Of a stretch of DNA of 64,000 bases, positions 51,687 to 61,449 are shown piece after piece. A program made the translations under genes and the position numbers. This stretch comes from a bacterium (GTDB lineage Bacteria > Bacteroidota > Bacteroidia > B-17B0 > Aurantibacillaceae): positions 1-64,000 of the forward strand of contig JAQSCW010000043.1 in assembly GCA_029945625.1 (NCBI GenBank). The letters run 5' to 3'. Within the stretch, counting starts at the first letter, position 1. Each line of letters starts with the position of its first letter. Below the pieces are notes generated by a model. That model was not told the origin of the DNA, did no database searches, and was given only the letters and a program-made list of their open reading frames with translations.

Positions 51687-53018
51687 ATGTTCATTAAGAT
51701 CGCTCAGCTTTTTTTAAGCCTTACCATACTAGTTACCCTTCACGAATTTGGGCATTTTTGGTTTGCCAAAAAGTTCAAATGCCGGGTCGACAAGTTTTAT
51801 TTGTTCTTCGACTTCCTTTTTCCATTTGCATCGGTCATGAATTTTGCCCTTTTCAAAAAGAAGATCGGAGACACCGAATACGGCATCGGCTGGTTTCCTT
51901 TTGGGGGCTATGTTCAAATTGCCGGTATGGTGGATGAACAAATGGACAAAACTCTCATCGATACTCCTGCACAACCTTGGGAACTTCGTAGTAAGCCGGC
52001 CTGGCAAAGGTTGCTGGTGATGATGGGCGGAATTTTAGTAAACTTTGTACTGGGTATTTTTATTTTTTGGATGGCTCTTCTGGTGTATGGAAAGAATACG
52101 CAGCCAATCGCCAATTTACCTCATGGCTTGATGGTTGACAGTGTGGCCTATGATATGGGCCTGAGAAATGGTGATTTTATAACCGCACTTGATGGCAAAC
52201 CCGTTTCTTCGGTTCGTCGCATTCCTGTGGAGATCATTATGAATGGCGTGAGTACCATTGAAGGTGTTCATGCCACGGGTGTAAAATTCTCAATCCCGGT
52301 CGATAACAATGTGCGTTCGCGCATTTTAAAACGTCTCAAAAAATCTGACTTTGTTAGCGCCCGCTTTATCCCCGAAGTCAAATTAGTGGATAGCACGAGT
52401 TTTGCTGCTAACGCAAACATAAAGGCCAAAGACCGCATCGTTGCCGTAAATGGCACATCAGTGAAGTTCTACGACGAATTAAAAGCAGAATTGGTAAAGA
52501 ATCGCGGCAAAAAAGTTTCACTCACTATCTTAAGAGGTAAGGAAGTAATTAACACCGATTGTCAGGTGAGCGAAATGGGTACTATCGGATTCTTTCCGGG
52601 ATCGATTGAAGAATTTAAAGTGGATGAACAGAAATTTAATGTGTTTGAAGCCTTTACGCAAGGGGTGCACGACGGTATTGAGTTAATTCTAATGCAAGCA
52701 AAACAATTTGTAGTACTGTTTACCGTAAAAGATGCCCATCAACAGGTAGGTGGCTTTTACACCATGGTTCAACAAATGAATTCTGAGTGGGATTGGCAAT
52801 CGTTTTGGATGTTTACCGGGTTTCTTTCTCTTGCTTTGGCCTTCATGAATTTCTTGCCCATTCCCATGTTAGATGGCGGCTACATCATGTTTATCCTTTG
52901 GGAGATGATTACCGGAAAAAAGGTTTCTGATCAAATCATTTATTACGCCAACAATGTGGGACTTTTTATCGTTCTTGGTCTTATGATTTATGCCAATACA
53001 GACTGGCTGCGAAATTAA
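51687..53018 (+). CDS. rseP: RIP site-2 metalloprotease RseP
   Basis: A 443-residue intramembrane zinc protease. The N-terminal membrane helix contains TLHEFGHFWFAKKF with the HExxH zinc motif, and the C-terminal LPIPMLDGGYIMFILWEM supplies the third ligand (LDG). Between them lie one or two PDZ domains (about 140-290; RNGDFITALDGKP and AKDRIVAVNGTS). In other bacteria RseP/RasP cuts anti-sigma factors and signal peptides. It follows dxr as in many genomes and precedes a secreted hypothetical. Confidence 0.95.
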   Translation: MFIKIAQLFLSLTILVTLHEFGHFWFAKKFKCRVDKFYLFFDFLFPFASVMNFALFKKKIGDTEYGIGWFPFGGYVQIAGMVDEQMDKTLIDTPAQPWELRSKPAWQRLLVMMGGILVNFVLGIFIFWMALLVYGKNTQPIANLPHGLMVDSVAYDMGLRNGDFITALDGKPVSSVRRIPVEIIMNGVSTIEGVHATGVKFSIPVDNNVRSRILKRLKKSDFVSARFIPEVKLVDSTSFAANANIKAKDRIVAVNGTSVKFYDELKAELVKNRGKKVSLTILRGKEVINTDCQVSEMGTIGFFPGSIEEFKVDEQKFNVFEAFTQGVHDGIELILMQAKQFVVLFTVKDAHQQVGGFYTMVQQMNSEWDWQSFWMFTGFLSLALAFMNFLPIPMLDGGYIMFILWEMITGKKVSDQIIYYANNVGLFIVLGLMIYANTDWLRN

Positions 53019-53062
53019 GAACATTACCCGGCGATTACCTTAATCAAAAACGAAATTTTTAA

Positions 53063-53845
53063 ATGAAAAATCGTTTCCTTCTTGTTTTTTTTATGTGGTG
53101 GGGAGGCCTCTATTCTCAGAATCCCACCATTAGTCAGAAAAGTAACACGGAGCGCGAGGGCGCTGCTTTGCACAAAGTCCTAATCATTCCCTTTGAGCCC
53201 CGGCTCTATATGAGTGAGATTGACCGTAACATCAACGCCGAAACCAAATTATCGGGCCGCGAAATCAAATACAAATTCAGAGATGGTCTCAATGAGCAAG
53301 TGTACAAGGCGTTTAAAGCTGCCAAATACAATGCACTCGATTTGATGGAAGATACACTGAGATACAAAAAGGATCTTGAAACCATTTACCAATATTTGAG
53401 TTACGAGTACCTAAAAGTTCCCGATCCGCAAAACTACATCGCTCCTAAAAAAGAAAAAGAAGAAAAAAAGATTGACAAGGGTCAGGTCAATGTGGAGACG
53501 AATTCTGAAAATCGTTTTATGGATGCCCGGCTGAGTAATCCAAAAGTGTTGACCTCGCTTCAAAATAAATACCGCTGTGATCTTTTTGTGTTCGTGAACC
53601 AACTCGATCTAAAGGCCGGTGGGTCAAAGGACCCTCTTGATCTGGGGCCCGAAAATCCCAATCGGAGAATTATTTTTCACTATACCGTATTTACGGCAGA
53701 AGGAAAAGAACTAAATTCCGGAACCATTGAAGAGGAGTTTGATCCCGCACTTAATATTCCGAAAAAGATCGTTGACAAACATTTTATGAGAATCTCCACC
53801 ACGCTCGTTCAACGGGTGAATAAGGCACTGGGAATCCCCAAATAG
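53063..53845 (+). CDS. Secreted hypothetical protein
   Basis: A 260-residue protein with signal peptide NRFLLVFFMWWGGLYSQ. The mature part begins after a Ser/Asn linker with ALHKVLIIPFEPRLYMSEID, a lipoprotein-like beta domain without lipobox, then a Lys/Glu-rich linker (APKKEKEEKKIDKGQ), and ends with a C-terminal domain carrying RRIIFHYTVFTAEGKELNSG. It lies 44 bases after rseP and may share its transcript. No family is recognised with confidence. Confidence 0.7.
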   Translation: MKNRFLLVFFMWWGGLYSQNPTISQKSNTEREGAALHKVLIIPFEPRLYMSEIDRNINAETKLSGREIKYKFRDGLNEQVYKAFKAAKYNALDLMEDTLRYKKDLETIYQYLSYEYLKVPDPQNYIAPKKEKEEKKIDKGQVNVETNSENRFMDARLSNPKVLTSLQNKYRCDLFVFVNQLDLKAGGSKDPLDLGPENPNRRIIFHYTVFTAEGKELNSGTIEEEFDPALNIPKKIVDKHFMRISTTLVQRVNKALGIPK

Positions 53846-54241
53846 CGCTTTTGTTTTGGTCGCGGATATTGCCCCATCACAAGGCGTAATTACCCTGATT
53901 CCTGCACCGCCACTTCCCTACCCTTTCCTTCTCGATGATAGTTATTTGGGGTCAAGCAGAAAAGCTGGAGAGAAAGTTTTTGGGCGTGCCCCCGCCTTTC
54001 TTTTTTTATTCCGTTTGGCGGGGTCGCGCTTTCCGTTCCAAGTCCTCGCCACGCAAAGAGACAGGCGTGGCTGTGGGCTTTCCACTACAATCGCTCACGC
54101 AGTAAACTAGTTGTTTCCATTTTTAAAAAAACCCAAGGAATAAATAAGTTGCATTTCCACAACAATTCCGATAGATCTGTTATTTCACCGGACCCACGCT
54201 ACCGCGTTACGTCAGTCCTCACTCTGGGCTTCTTCCCTGTT
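53846..54241. other. Intergenic region with repeat element
   Basis: About 395 bases between a plus-strand gene and the convergent OmpA-like gene. It holds structured repeat copy A at 53977-54101; nothing else recognisable was seen in the flanks. Confidence 0.5.
53977..54101 (+). repeat. Structured repeat element, copy A (3' of the secreted hypothetical)
   Basis: GGGCGTGCCCCC at 53982-53993 opens the element. CCCCGCC (53990-53996) pairs with GGCGGGG (54017-54023); TCGCGCTTTCCG follows; GCCACGC (54048-54054) pairs with GCGTGGC (54065-54071); and GGGCTTTCCACTAC and CGCTCACGC end it. The order of blocks equals that of copy B at 47466-47620, with different stem sequences but kept pairing. The GC content is far above the surroundings. 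A 255-base frame at 53856 in this region is not a gene. Confidence 0.65.
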
Positions 54242-56692
54242 CTATTCTTTGAGCAAGATCTTCATCTCCACCCTGCGGTTTTTCTGACGGCCGGCAGGAG
54301 TTTTATTATCGCCAATTGGCACAGTTTGTCCATACCATTCGGTGAGGATCTGATCTTCTTTCACACCTTTCTTTATCAAATAATTTTTAACCGCTTTGGC
54401 ACGTTTCTCAGAAAGCACCATGTTCTTTTCAGCAATTCCCTCGTTATCGGTATGACCCGCTAATTTTAATTTCCAATCTTCTTTATGTTGGATCATCAAA
54501 TTCGCCAATTGATTGAGTCCCGGGAAAGATTTAGGTTTGATCAAGTCTTTGGCTGTCGCGAATTCGAGACTAGCGAACGCCTTCTCTATGATCTTTTTCT
54601 CTGCAGCTTTCATGGGCACCACCTGTGCTACCGGATTATATGGTACCACCGGCCGTGGACAACCCTTTAACTCTATTACCCCGGCAACAAGCGGACAGTC
54701 GTCTTCTTTATCCAGAACTCCATCTTTGTCGGTATCGGGCCATGGACAACCTTTGTTTTCGCGTGGTCCGTATTGATCAGGACAAGGATCCTCACGATCT
54801 ACAATACTATCACCGTCGTGATCAGGACATCCTTTGTATTCTAATGGTCCAAATTCATCGGGACAAGGATCTTCCCTATCAGGAGTTCCATCTGCATCGG
54901 TATCAGGACAACCTTTGAACTCAGCTTTTCCGGCGTCAAACGGACAATCATCCTCCTTATCCATAATATCATCACCATCACTATCAGGACATCCATTGAA
55001 TTTTTTCACGCCCTTTTCATCCGGACATGCATCATCTTTATCAGGAATGCTGTCAAGATCTCTATCAGGACAACCATCAAATTCTTTTAGGCCGGGTTGA
55101 TCCGGACATTTGTCATTTACATCTTTCACGTGGTCGCCATCGCGGTCGGGACAACCTTTAAACTCCCAGGTGCCCGGCACATCTTTACACATATCTTTTT
55201 TATCGCTGATGCCATCTTTATCCCTGTCGCGTACTTTTGTGTAAGGAATCGGCACTTTCACCATAAAATAGAAATTCGCATGATAAATATCTTTGGCATT
55301 CACGTAGGTGGAAAGGTCGTTTGTTCCAAAAATGAATGGGCCGAGTCGCAGCATGGCGCCCACTTTTATATTTTGACCGGCCTGTGCATTGAATGTATTG
55401 TATGAAACCGGCAGGGAGGCTTCTGCCCAAGACCATTCAACACGAGGGGCAAGACTAATGGTGGTATAGTCGTGTACATTTAAAGTTTTATATCCCCTCA
55501 AATTTGCAATATGCCCCATAAGGTTCACATAAAATATTTTACCAAGATGATAATCTACTTGTGCATTGATAGCTGTAGGCAGACTCATTTTAAATGAGTT
55601 ATCTGTTTTGCTGGAAGGAAATTTTGAATTCATGGTAGAATCAAACCCCTTAATGCCATTAAAATCGAGAGTCCCTAAGTTCCAGGCCGTGATCTTTACA
55701 TCAAAATCGTTAGAATAAATACCCTTGTTATAACGAATACCTCCAATGTCAACTACCGCCAGCGAAGCTTTTAATTCATATTTATTTTCATTTTTTCGCC
55801 ACAGGTCCTTTTTACCATCCATGTCGTATTTGTGATCTTGAAACTTTGGCCGCCATTCATAAACCCCTCCAATATCCAGTCCAAATCCATAGGAAGGTTT
55901 AAAATTAATGGTGGGCCCTCCATTAGCTGAAATATCCACATTATCAGAGTAACTGTAGTGTACTTGCGATGAAACAAAACTGTAAATATTTGTAGTATCT
56001 ATGGCAAATTCAAGATTATCTATCGAAAAATAGGAGGCCGTTAAGCCCTGCAATAATTTAGGTGTGATTCCTGCTTTAAAAAAATGTTCACCATCATCTT
56101 TAAACACATGCGCATACGTTAAACCATATTCGCCCCAGGCCATTTGTTGCATGCCAAAGTGTGGGTTTTTTATCTTTTTAAGAAAGATGGAAGGGTCTGA
56201 AAATTCATTGTAAGCGGCGTCTGCCAAGGCAGGTGATAGGCCTTCAATGTTCACATAATTGCGCGCGCCGATACTCAGCGCAAGGGCGTTTTTGCTGTTT
56301 AGATTCACCATAAAAGAAGGAAGTACCAAGCGGGTAGACACATACATCCCTTTATCATGATCACTCTGATAACGTACCAAATTGTTTTTGAAATAATCAG
56401 GTGAATTTTTATCAGTATTGCTCCACGAACTTGGGAATGTTGCTTTACCAAAACTAAGAAGATCGGCCGGCTTTGGCAAACTGCTGGCCTTAACGCCAAT
56501 GTAATTACTTGAAAAATTAGTATTGTTACCAAAGAGTGTCATGTCGAACTTCATCCTGCTATCCACAATATTTGCAGGATTCACGATGGCACCCGTTACG
56601 CCGGCATAGTTGCTAGTTACAAATCCTTGATAATCTTGTGCCGATACATTCACAAGGAGTAAAACGAGGCAAGCAAATAGTGATTTTTTCAT
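54242..56692 (-). CDS. OmpA-family protein with DUF5723-like barrel and thrombospondin type-3 repeats
   Basis: An 816-residue envelope protein from the ATG at 56692. After the signal peptide (KSLFACLVLLLVNVSAQ), residues 20-480 form a DUF5723-like beta-rich barrel domain. Seven calcium-binding thrombospondin type-3 repeats follow (about 480-690; each close to DxDxDGxxDxxDxCPxxxG and ending GCP). The last 115 residues are the OmpA peptidoglycan-binding domain (LKLAGHTDNEGIAEKN and RQKNRRVEMKI). It links outer membrane to cell wall. The ATG at 56704 would add four residues, but the later one fits the signal peptide better. Confidence 0.88.
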   Translation of the reverse strand: MKKSLFACLVLLLVNVSAQDYQGFVTSNYAGVTGAIVNPANIVDSRMKFDMTLFGNNTNFSSNYIGVKASSLPKPADLLSFGKATFPSSWSNTDKNSPDYFKNNLVRYQSDHDKGMYVSTRLVLPSFMVNLNSKNALALSIGARNYVNIEGLSPALADAAYNEFSDPSIFLKKIKNPHFGMQQMAWGEYGLTYAHVFKDDGEHFFKAGITPKLLQGLTASYFSIDNLEFAIDTTNIYSFVSSQVHYSYSDNVDISANGGPTINFKPSYGFGLDIGGVYEWRPKFQDHKYDMDGKKDLWRKNENKYELKASLAVVDIGGIRYNKGIYSNDFDVKITAWNLGTLDFNGIKGFDSTMNSKFPSSKTDNSFKMSLPTAINAQVDYHLGKIFYVNLMGHIANLRGYKTLNVHDYTTISLAPRVEWSWAEASLPVSYNTFNAQAGQNIKVGAMLRLGPFIFGTNDLSTYVNAKDIYHANFYFMVKVPIPYTKVRDRDKDGISDKKDMCKDVPGTWEFKGCPDRDGDHVKDVNDKCPDQPGLKEFDGCPDRDLDSIPDKDDACPDEKGVKKFNGCPDSDGDDIMDKEDDCPFDAGKAEFKGCPDTDADGTPDREDPCPDEFGPLEYKGCPDHDGDSIVDREDPCPDQYGPRENKGCPWPDTDKDGVLDKEDDCPLVAGVIELKGCPRPVVPYNPVAQVVPMKAAEKKIIEKAFASLEFATAKDLIKPKSFPGLNQLANLMIQHKEDWKLKLAGHTDNEGIAEKNMVLSEKRAKAVKNYLIKKGVKEDQILTEWYGQTVPIGDNKTPAGRQKNRRVEMKILLKE

Positions 56693-56899
56693 GACGTGGT
56701 ACATTTTTTTGTGTTATTAACAAATATATCATTAATTACAAACCCTACAAGCGGCCACCGGGACCAAATTAGTAACCGATTTAAGTTGAATACTCAAAAC
56801 ACGGCCTGTTTTTAATAATTGCAGTATAATGGCGCCATTCAAAGCTTTTCAGAGGGCCCATTCAACTGATTTTTTTAAGCCATCAGCCAAACTTATTCG

Positions 56900-56907
56900 T
56901 ATCTTTA
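56900..56907 (+). promoter_or_regulatory. -7 box of prfA
   Basis: TATCTTTA lies 16 bases before the ATG at 56924. Confidence 0.55.
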
Positions 56908-56923
56908 CGTTCCTAAAAATAAT

Positions 56924-57994
56924 ATGTTAGAGAAACTTGAAGAAATAAAACGCCGCTTCGAAGATGTAGAATTAAAACTGTCGGATCCCAAGGTTATCGG
57001 TGACATGAAACTCTTTAAGAAACTAAACATCGAATACAAGGAGTTAGGTAATATTGTGACGTTTATCAACGAATACAAAAAGGTACTTTCTAATATTGAG
57101 GGGGCTAAAGACGTGCTGGCCACCGAAAAGGACAAAGAGTTTCTGGAGATGGCCAAAGCCGAGCTCGATGAAAATCGTTTAAGGGAAGAAGCCTTAATGG
57201 AAGAGATCCGACTGTTATTGATACCAAAGGACCCTGAAGACGATAAAAATGCGGTAATGGAACTTCGTGCGGGCACCGGTGGTGATGAAGCCTCTATTTT
57301 TGCAGGCAACCTATTCGAAATGTATTCTCGCTTCTGCGAACAAAAAGGCTATCAGCTCGAGGTGGTGGATTCTAGTCCCGGTACCATGGGTGGTTTTAAA
57401 GAAATAGTGTTTAATGTAACCGGCCCCGGCGCTTACGGCATTCTTAAATTTGAAAGCGGCGTTCACCGCGTGCAACGGGTGCCTGCCACCGAAACACAAG
57501 GTCGCGTGCATACCTCTGCTGCCACGGTTGTTGTGTTGCCGGAAGCGGAAGACCTTGATGTGGACATTAAAGATTCAGACATTGAAATGGCCACCGCCCG
57601 AAGTGGTGGAGCCGGTGGACAAAATGTGAACAAGGTGGAAAGTAAAGTAATTTTGACACATAAGCCTACCGGATTGGTTGTCACCTGTCAAACCGAACGC
57701 AATCAGCTTGGAAACAGAGAAAAAGCCATGCACATGTTACGCTCAAAAATCTACGATATTGAATACCAAAAACGTCTCGAAGAAGTTACAAAAAGACGAA
57801 AAACCATGGTCAGTACCGGCGATCGCAGCGCTAAAATCAGAACCTATAATTATCCTCAGAATCGCATCACCGACCATCGCATCAATGTTACCTTATACGA
57901 CCTCAGCAATTTTGTGAATGGCGATATTCAGGAAATGATCGATAAACTTCAATTTGCCGAGAACGCCGAGCGCTTGAAAGAAGGAGGATTATAA
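56924..57994 (+). CDS. prfA: Peptide chain release factor 1
   Basis: A 356-residue RF1 that reads UAA and UAG stop codons. The codon-recognition domain holds [16 protein letters not shown], containing the P-A-T tripeptide typical of RF1, and the catalytic loop is [15 protein letters not shown] with the GGQ motif. The C-terminal part with [13 protein letters not shown] is normal. There is no frameshift, unlike RF2 genes. It begins the prfA-LOG-acyltransferase group. Confidence 0.97.
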   Translation: MLEKLEEIKRRFEDVELKLSDPKVIGDMKLFKKLNIEYKELGNIVTFINEYKKVLSNIEGAKDVLATEKDKEFLEMAKAELDENRLREEALMEEIRLLLIPKDPEDDKNAVMELRAGTGGDEASIFAGNLFEMYSRFCEQKGYQLEVVDSSPGTMGGFKEIVFNVTGPGAYGILKFESGVHRVQRVPATETQGRVHTSAATVVVLPEAEDLDVDIKDSDIEMATARSGGAGGQNVNKVESKVILTHKPTGLVVTCQTERNQLGNREKAMHMLRSKIYDIEYQKRLEEVTKRRKTMVSTGDRSAKIRTYNYPQNRITDHRINVTLYDLSNFVNGDIQEMIDKLQFAENAERLKEGGL

Positions 57995-58040
57995 ACTTCA
58001 AAACAATAAAACAAACATTGAAAAACTTAGCCCTAAAGAA

Positions 58041-58754
58041 ATGACAAGCGAAGGAGAAGAAAGATTAAGAAACGCATTTGCGCACAAAGACTGGAACGAT
58101 ATTAAGGCACAAAACAGCTGGCAGATCTTTAAGATTATGAGCGAGTTTGTGGAAGGTTTTGAAAAAATGTCACGCATCGGACCATGTGTATCGATATTTG
58201 GCAGTGCACGTACCAAGCCCGAAAATAAGTATTACAAGTTGGCCGAAGAAATCGCTTTTAAACTGGTGAAAGAGGGCTATGGCATCATTACGGGTGGTGG
58301 ACCCGGAATTATGGAGGCTGCTAATAAAGGCGCCCGACGTGGCGAAGGCAAATCGGTAGGACTAAACATTGAATTGCCTTTTGAGCAAAAAAATAACGAT
58401 TACATTGATTCCGATAAACAAATCAATTTTGATTATTTCTTTGTTCGAAAAACTATTTTCTTAAAATACTCACAGGGATTTATTGGCATGCCGGGAGGAT
58501 TTGGAACGATGGACGAATTATTTGAATCACTCACCTTGGTTCAAACGAATAAAATCGCTCAGTACCCCGTGGTATTGGTGGGAACCGACTATTGGAAAGG
58601 CATGTTGGAGTGGATGAAAAATACCATGTTGGAAGAAGAAAAAAACATCAACGAGATTGATCTCACACTTTTTAAACTGGTAGATACTGCTGACGATGCC
58701 GTAAAACACATTGTTGACTTTTACAGCAAATACTTATTAAAACCAAACTTCTAA
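58041..58754 (+). CDS. LOG-family (TIGR00730) Rossmann-fold protein
   Basis: A 237-residue protein of the LOG/lysine-decarboxylase-like family. PCVSIFGSARTKPENKYY starts the Rossmann fold, GYGIITGGGPGIMEAANKGA is the nucleotide loop, and MPGGFGTMDELFESLTL carries the PGGxGTxxE phosphoribohydrolase motif. Family members cleave cytokinin riboside monophosphates or other nucleoside 5'-monophosphates; the natural substrate in bacteria is mostly unknown. The ATG at 58041 follows prfA by 46 bases and the gene ends 1 base before the next, so it is probably cotranscribed. Confidence 0.9.
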   Translation: MTSEGEERLRNAFAHKDWNDIKAQNSWQIFKIMSEFVEGFEKMSRIGPCVSIFGSARTKPENKYYKLAEEIAFKLVKEGYGIITGGGPGIMEAANKGARRGEGKSVGLNIELPFEQKNNDYIDSDKQINFDYFFVRKTIFLKYSQGFIGMPGGFGTMDELFESLTLVQTNKIAQYPVVLVGTDYWKGMLEWMKNTMLEEEKNINEIDLTLFKLVDTADDAVKHIVDFYSKYLLKPNF

Positions 58755-58755
58755 A

Positions 58756-59646
58756 TTGAGCAAGTGGCTGTTTAACATACTTGTACTCCCTGTCCTGTAT
58801 CTTATTTCCATCCTGCCCTATTGGGTGATTTACGGTCTCAGCAACCTTTTTTACGTTCTCGTGTATTACGTGTTGGGCTACCGCAAGGACGTGGTGCACG
58901 AGAATCTCAAACGCTCCTTTCCCGAAAAATCAGAAGCCGAACGTCGGCAGATTGCGAAACAGTTTTACCTTCATTTCTGTGATGTGTTTTTTGAAACGTT
59001 GAAATTACTCACCATTTCGCGGCAAGAGTTCAAACGACGCTGCGCTATGGATGAACAATCAATCGCCCTCTTTCACAACTATTTCGAAAAGAACCAAACC
59101 ATCATTGGCGTAATGGGGCATTGCGGTAATTGGGAATGGGGAGCCGTTTCGCATACCGTGTATTTTTCGCGAATGCTCACAGGGGTCTACCATCCACTCC
59201 ATAATAAAAATATGGATAAATTTATGCTCGACCTCCGGGGTAGATTTGGCGGTGACATTGTTGCTATGAATCACCTCTACAAAAGACTCCTTACCCTAAA
59301 ACAACAAAACATTTCCACCACCATTGGTTTAATTGCCGATCAAACGCCTCCTCCCGAAAGCGCTTATTGGACACAGTTCATGAATCAAGACACCCCTGTG
59401 TTTAACGGTACTGAAAAACTCGCCAAAAAATTTAATTACCCGGTTCTATTTCTAAACATCAAAAAAATAAAACGCGGTTATTATGCCTTGTCTGCCACCA
59501 TGTTAACTGAGCAACCACAAGATTTGCCCGATGGACGTATCTCCGAATTGCACACACAACACCTTGAGAAGAATATCCGCGAGCAGCCTTATACATGGCT
59601 ATGGACGCACCGCAGATGGAAACATAATAAGCCACAAACAGTTTGA
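58756..59646 (+). CDS. Lysophospholipid/lipid A acyltransferase (LpxL/HtrB-like)
   Basis: A 296-residue membrane-bound acyltransferase of the LpxL/HtrB group, which adds late acyl chains to lipid A. The N-terminal hydrophobic helix (LPVLYLISILPYWVIYGL) anchors it. The catalytic H-x4-D/E motif is MGHCGNWEWGAV, and YHPLHNKNMDKFMLDLRGRFG is the second conserved block. IGLIADQTPPP is the third. The start is a TTG at 58756, 1 base after the preceding stop; the next ATG would remove the membrane helix. The sequence fits a Gram-negative envelope. Confidence 0.88.
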   Translation: MSKWLFNILVLPVLYLISILPYWVIYGLSNLFYVLVYYVLGYRKDVVHENLKRSFPEKSEAERRQIAKQFYLHFCDVFFETLKLLTISRQEFKRRCAMDEQSIALFHNYFEKNQTIIGVMGHCGNWEWGAVSHTVYFSRMLTGVYHPLHNKNMDKFMLDLRGRFGGDIVAMNHLYKRLLTLKQQNISTTIGLIADQTPPPESAYWTQFMNQDTPVFNGTEKLAKKFNYPVLFLNIKKIKRGYYALSATMLTEQPQDLPDGRISELHTQHLEKNIREQPYTWLWTHRRWKHNKPQTV

Positions 59647-59697
59647 ATAGCCAACTAGAACATTTCACGAAAGCGGCATATCGAAATTATAAATAAC

Positions 59698-59705
59698 TAT
59701 ATTTA
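59698..59705 (+). promoter_or_regulatory. -7 box of the methyltransferase gene
   Basis: TATATTTA lies 27 bases before the ATG at 59733. Confidence 0.5.
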
Positions 59706-59732
59706 CGCCCTACTAATAATACGCATTTAATT

Positions 59733-60320
59733 ATGGAAACTACCAGTCAGGAATACAAAGATCATTTAGAAAACAAATACCTCCCGGGTCGCGATAAATA
59801 CTTGCAGTGGTTTTTCTATCCTAAAATTCTGCGCCAATTCAGCAAGGGTCACATTGTTGATTTGGGCTGTGGAACGGGTGAATTCCTACGGTACTTAAAA
59901 ATCAAGAACAGATCTTTTTCCGGCATCGATAATAATCCGCATCTGGTTGAGAAATGTGTGAAAATGGGTTTTGATGTGGTGATGGACGACGTAACCCAAC
60001 TCAACAATGTAAAAGCGCCCATCGACAATGCGGTGATTGATAATGTACTCGAACATCTGGAAGTGTCGCAAACCGACTCTTTTTTTAAAGCGTTAAAAGC
60101 AAAAATGAACAAAGGTGGTACGCTGGTAGTGGTGGTTCCCGATAAAAAAGGATACCGGTACGACCCCACCCATAAAACCTTTGTGAACAAAGCCCTGATG
60201 CAGCAAATGTGCGACAAATACCAATTAAACCTGCACAGTAACTTTCTTCATCCTTTTAATTGGAAATTTATGGGAAGCATCCTGTATTTGAATATGCAGG
60301 TGTTTGTGATAAAATTTTAG
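59733..60320 (+). CDS. Class I SAM-dependent methyltransferase
   Basis: A 195-residue methyltransferase. HIVDLGCGTGEFLRYLKI is the SAM-binding motif I, FSGIDNNPHLVEKCVKMG the adenosine-binding aspartate strand, and AVIDNVLEHLEVSQ the later motif with the L-E-H of Methyltransf_11 proteins. It lies beside glycosyltransferase genes, so it may modify a glycan or a lipid precursor; the substrate is not known. It converges with the GT2 gene at 60333. Confidence 0.85.
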   Translation: METTSQEYKDHLENKYLPGRDKYLQWFFYPKILRQFSKGHIVDLGCGTGEFLRYLKIKNRSFSGIDNNPHLVEKCVKMGFDVVMDDVTQLNNVKAPIDNAVIDNVLEHLEVSQTDSFFKALKAKMNKGGTLVVVVPDKKGYRYDPTHKTFVNKALMQQMCDKYQLNLHSNFLHPFNWKFMGSILYLNMQVFVIKF

Positions 60321-60332
60321 AAGCTTCGCCCC

Positions 60333-61151
60333 CTACTTATTGAAAAACATCACCACATTTCGTGCGAGCGTGAGACTGTAATTGAGTATTTTGCCCGGAC
60401 CGCGGTGATACCATTTAATGCCGTGATCTTTCCCAAAAACAGGGTCTGAATAAAATTCATTAATGTGTGCGGCATGTTTCAGTCCCAGCGACCCGCTCAT
60501 AGACGTACTATGCACTCTGAAAGCCGCCAGGTAATCGGGTAGAACAACCAAGTTTCCGTACTTCAATAATTTTGAATACAGATCCAGATCAATCAGATAA
60601 TTATTGGATCCCAATTCAATGTGATGGTCCCTATACACTGAATTCCGGAATAGCACCGACATGGGTTCACCAATTAAATTGGTACCAAAAGTAACACAAT
60701 ACTGCATGGCTTTACTTCCCGCATAGTTGCCGGCCCGCAATTTGTAAAATGAACCAAACACCTCTCCGCCATCTGCTTTAATTAGTTTTCTGCGGCAGCT
60801 TACCATCGCCACGTTTTGTTGCACATCGTTTTCGAACACGAGCGCTTGAAGTTCGAGACAGCGCGGGTAAAGAATATCATCGCCGCAAATCAATTTGATA
60901 TACTTTCCGGTAGCTAAGGACAAGGCTTTGCTCCAGTTTCCATGCATACCCATATTTTTTTCATTTCTTGAGCTCTTAATGCGGGGATCCTTAAATTCAT
61001 TGATCACGTCCCAGGTGGAATCAGTGGAACAATCATCCACCAAGATCAATTCAAAATTTGAGTGTGTTTGATGCAATACACTTTCAATCGTTTCACGAAG
61101 ATAAGCTGCGTTATTGTAGGCCGGAACGCAGACACTTATTAGTACACTCAT
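60333..61151 (-). CDS. Family 2 glycosyltransferase
   Basis: A 272-residue GT-A glycosyltransferase. It has SVCVPAYNNAAYLRETIESV, LILVDDCSTDSTWDVI with the donor-binding aspartates, and KYIKLICGDDILYPRCLELQ, where the D-D acts as the DxD site. No membrane helix is seen. It is transcribed toward the methyltransferase and divergently from the GT2 gene at 61450, in a region of envelope-sugar genes. Confidence 0.87.
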   Translation of the reverse strand: MSVLISVCVPAYNNAAYLRETIESVLHQTHSNFELILVDDCSTDSTWDVINEFKDPRIKSSRNEKNMGMHGNWSKALSLATGKYIKLICGDDILYPRCLELQALVFENDVQQNVAMVSCRRKLIKADGGEVFGSFYKLRAGNYAGSKAMQYCVTFGTNLIGEPMSVLFRNSVYRDHHIELGSNNYLIDLDLYSKLLKYGNLVVLPDYLAAFRVHSTSMSGSLGLKHAAHINEFYSDPVFGKDHGIKWYHRGPGKILNYSLTLARNVVMFFNK

Positions 61152-61426
61152 TAGTTTTTAATTTGATGAAAGAATTGCGTAGGAATAACCTTTTGAAAAA
61201 TGCTCTTCCCGTTAGTTTGCGCAAAAATAAAAAATATTGAGCAATTTATACCTTTCCTTTTGTGTAATTTGAGCAGTGTACCCACCCCAAACAAACGCGA
61301 AAAATAACCCGACCTCCCAAGGCTCCTTGGTTTCGCGATTCGTTCCGTTTTTCGCGTGCAGCCCCCTTATAAATCTCCTTTCTAACCTGTCGTTTTCTAA
61401 TTTTTCCCTATCTTTAAGGCTTTCAT

Positions 61427-61434
61427 TATATTTG
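61427..61434 (+). promoter_or_regulatory. -7 box of the GT2-epimerase-GT39 genes
   Basis: TATATTTG, an exact TAnnTTTG match, ends 15 bases before the ATG at 61450; a second possible box, TATCTTTA, is at 61409-61416. Confidence 0.6.
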
Positions 61435-61449
61435 CCGAAAAACCGAACC

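Noticed and set aside
53856-54110. 84-codon frame in structured repeat copy A
   Set aside because: The same reasoning: the hairpins, not the frame, are what the two copies share.
54485-55100. Frames opposite the thrombospondin type-3 repeats
   Set aside because: They mirror the repetitive Asp/Gly/Pro codons of the OmpA-like gene.
61276-61449. Upstream extension of the GT2 gene
   Set aside because: It has no glycosyltransferase sequence and includes the -7 boxes; the fold begins at the ATG at 61450.
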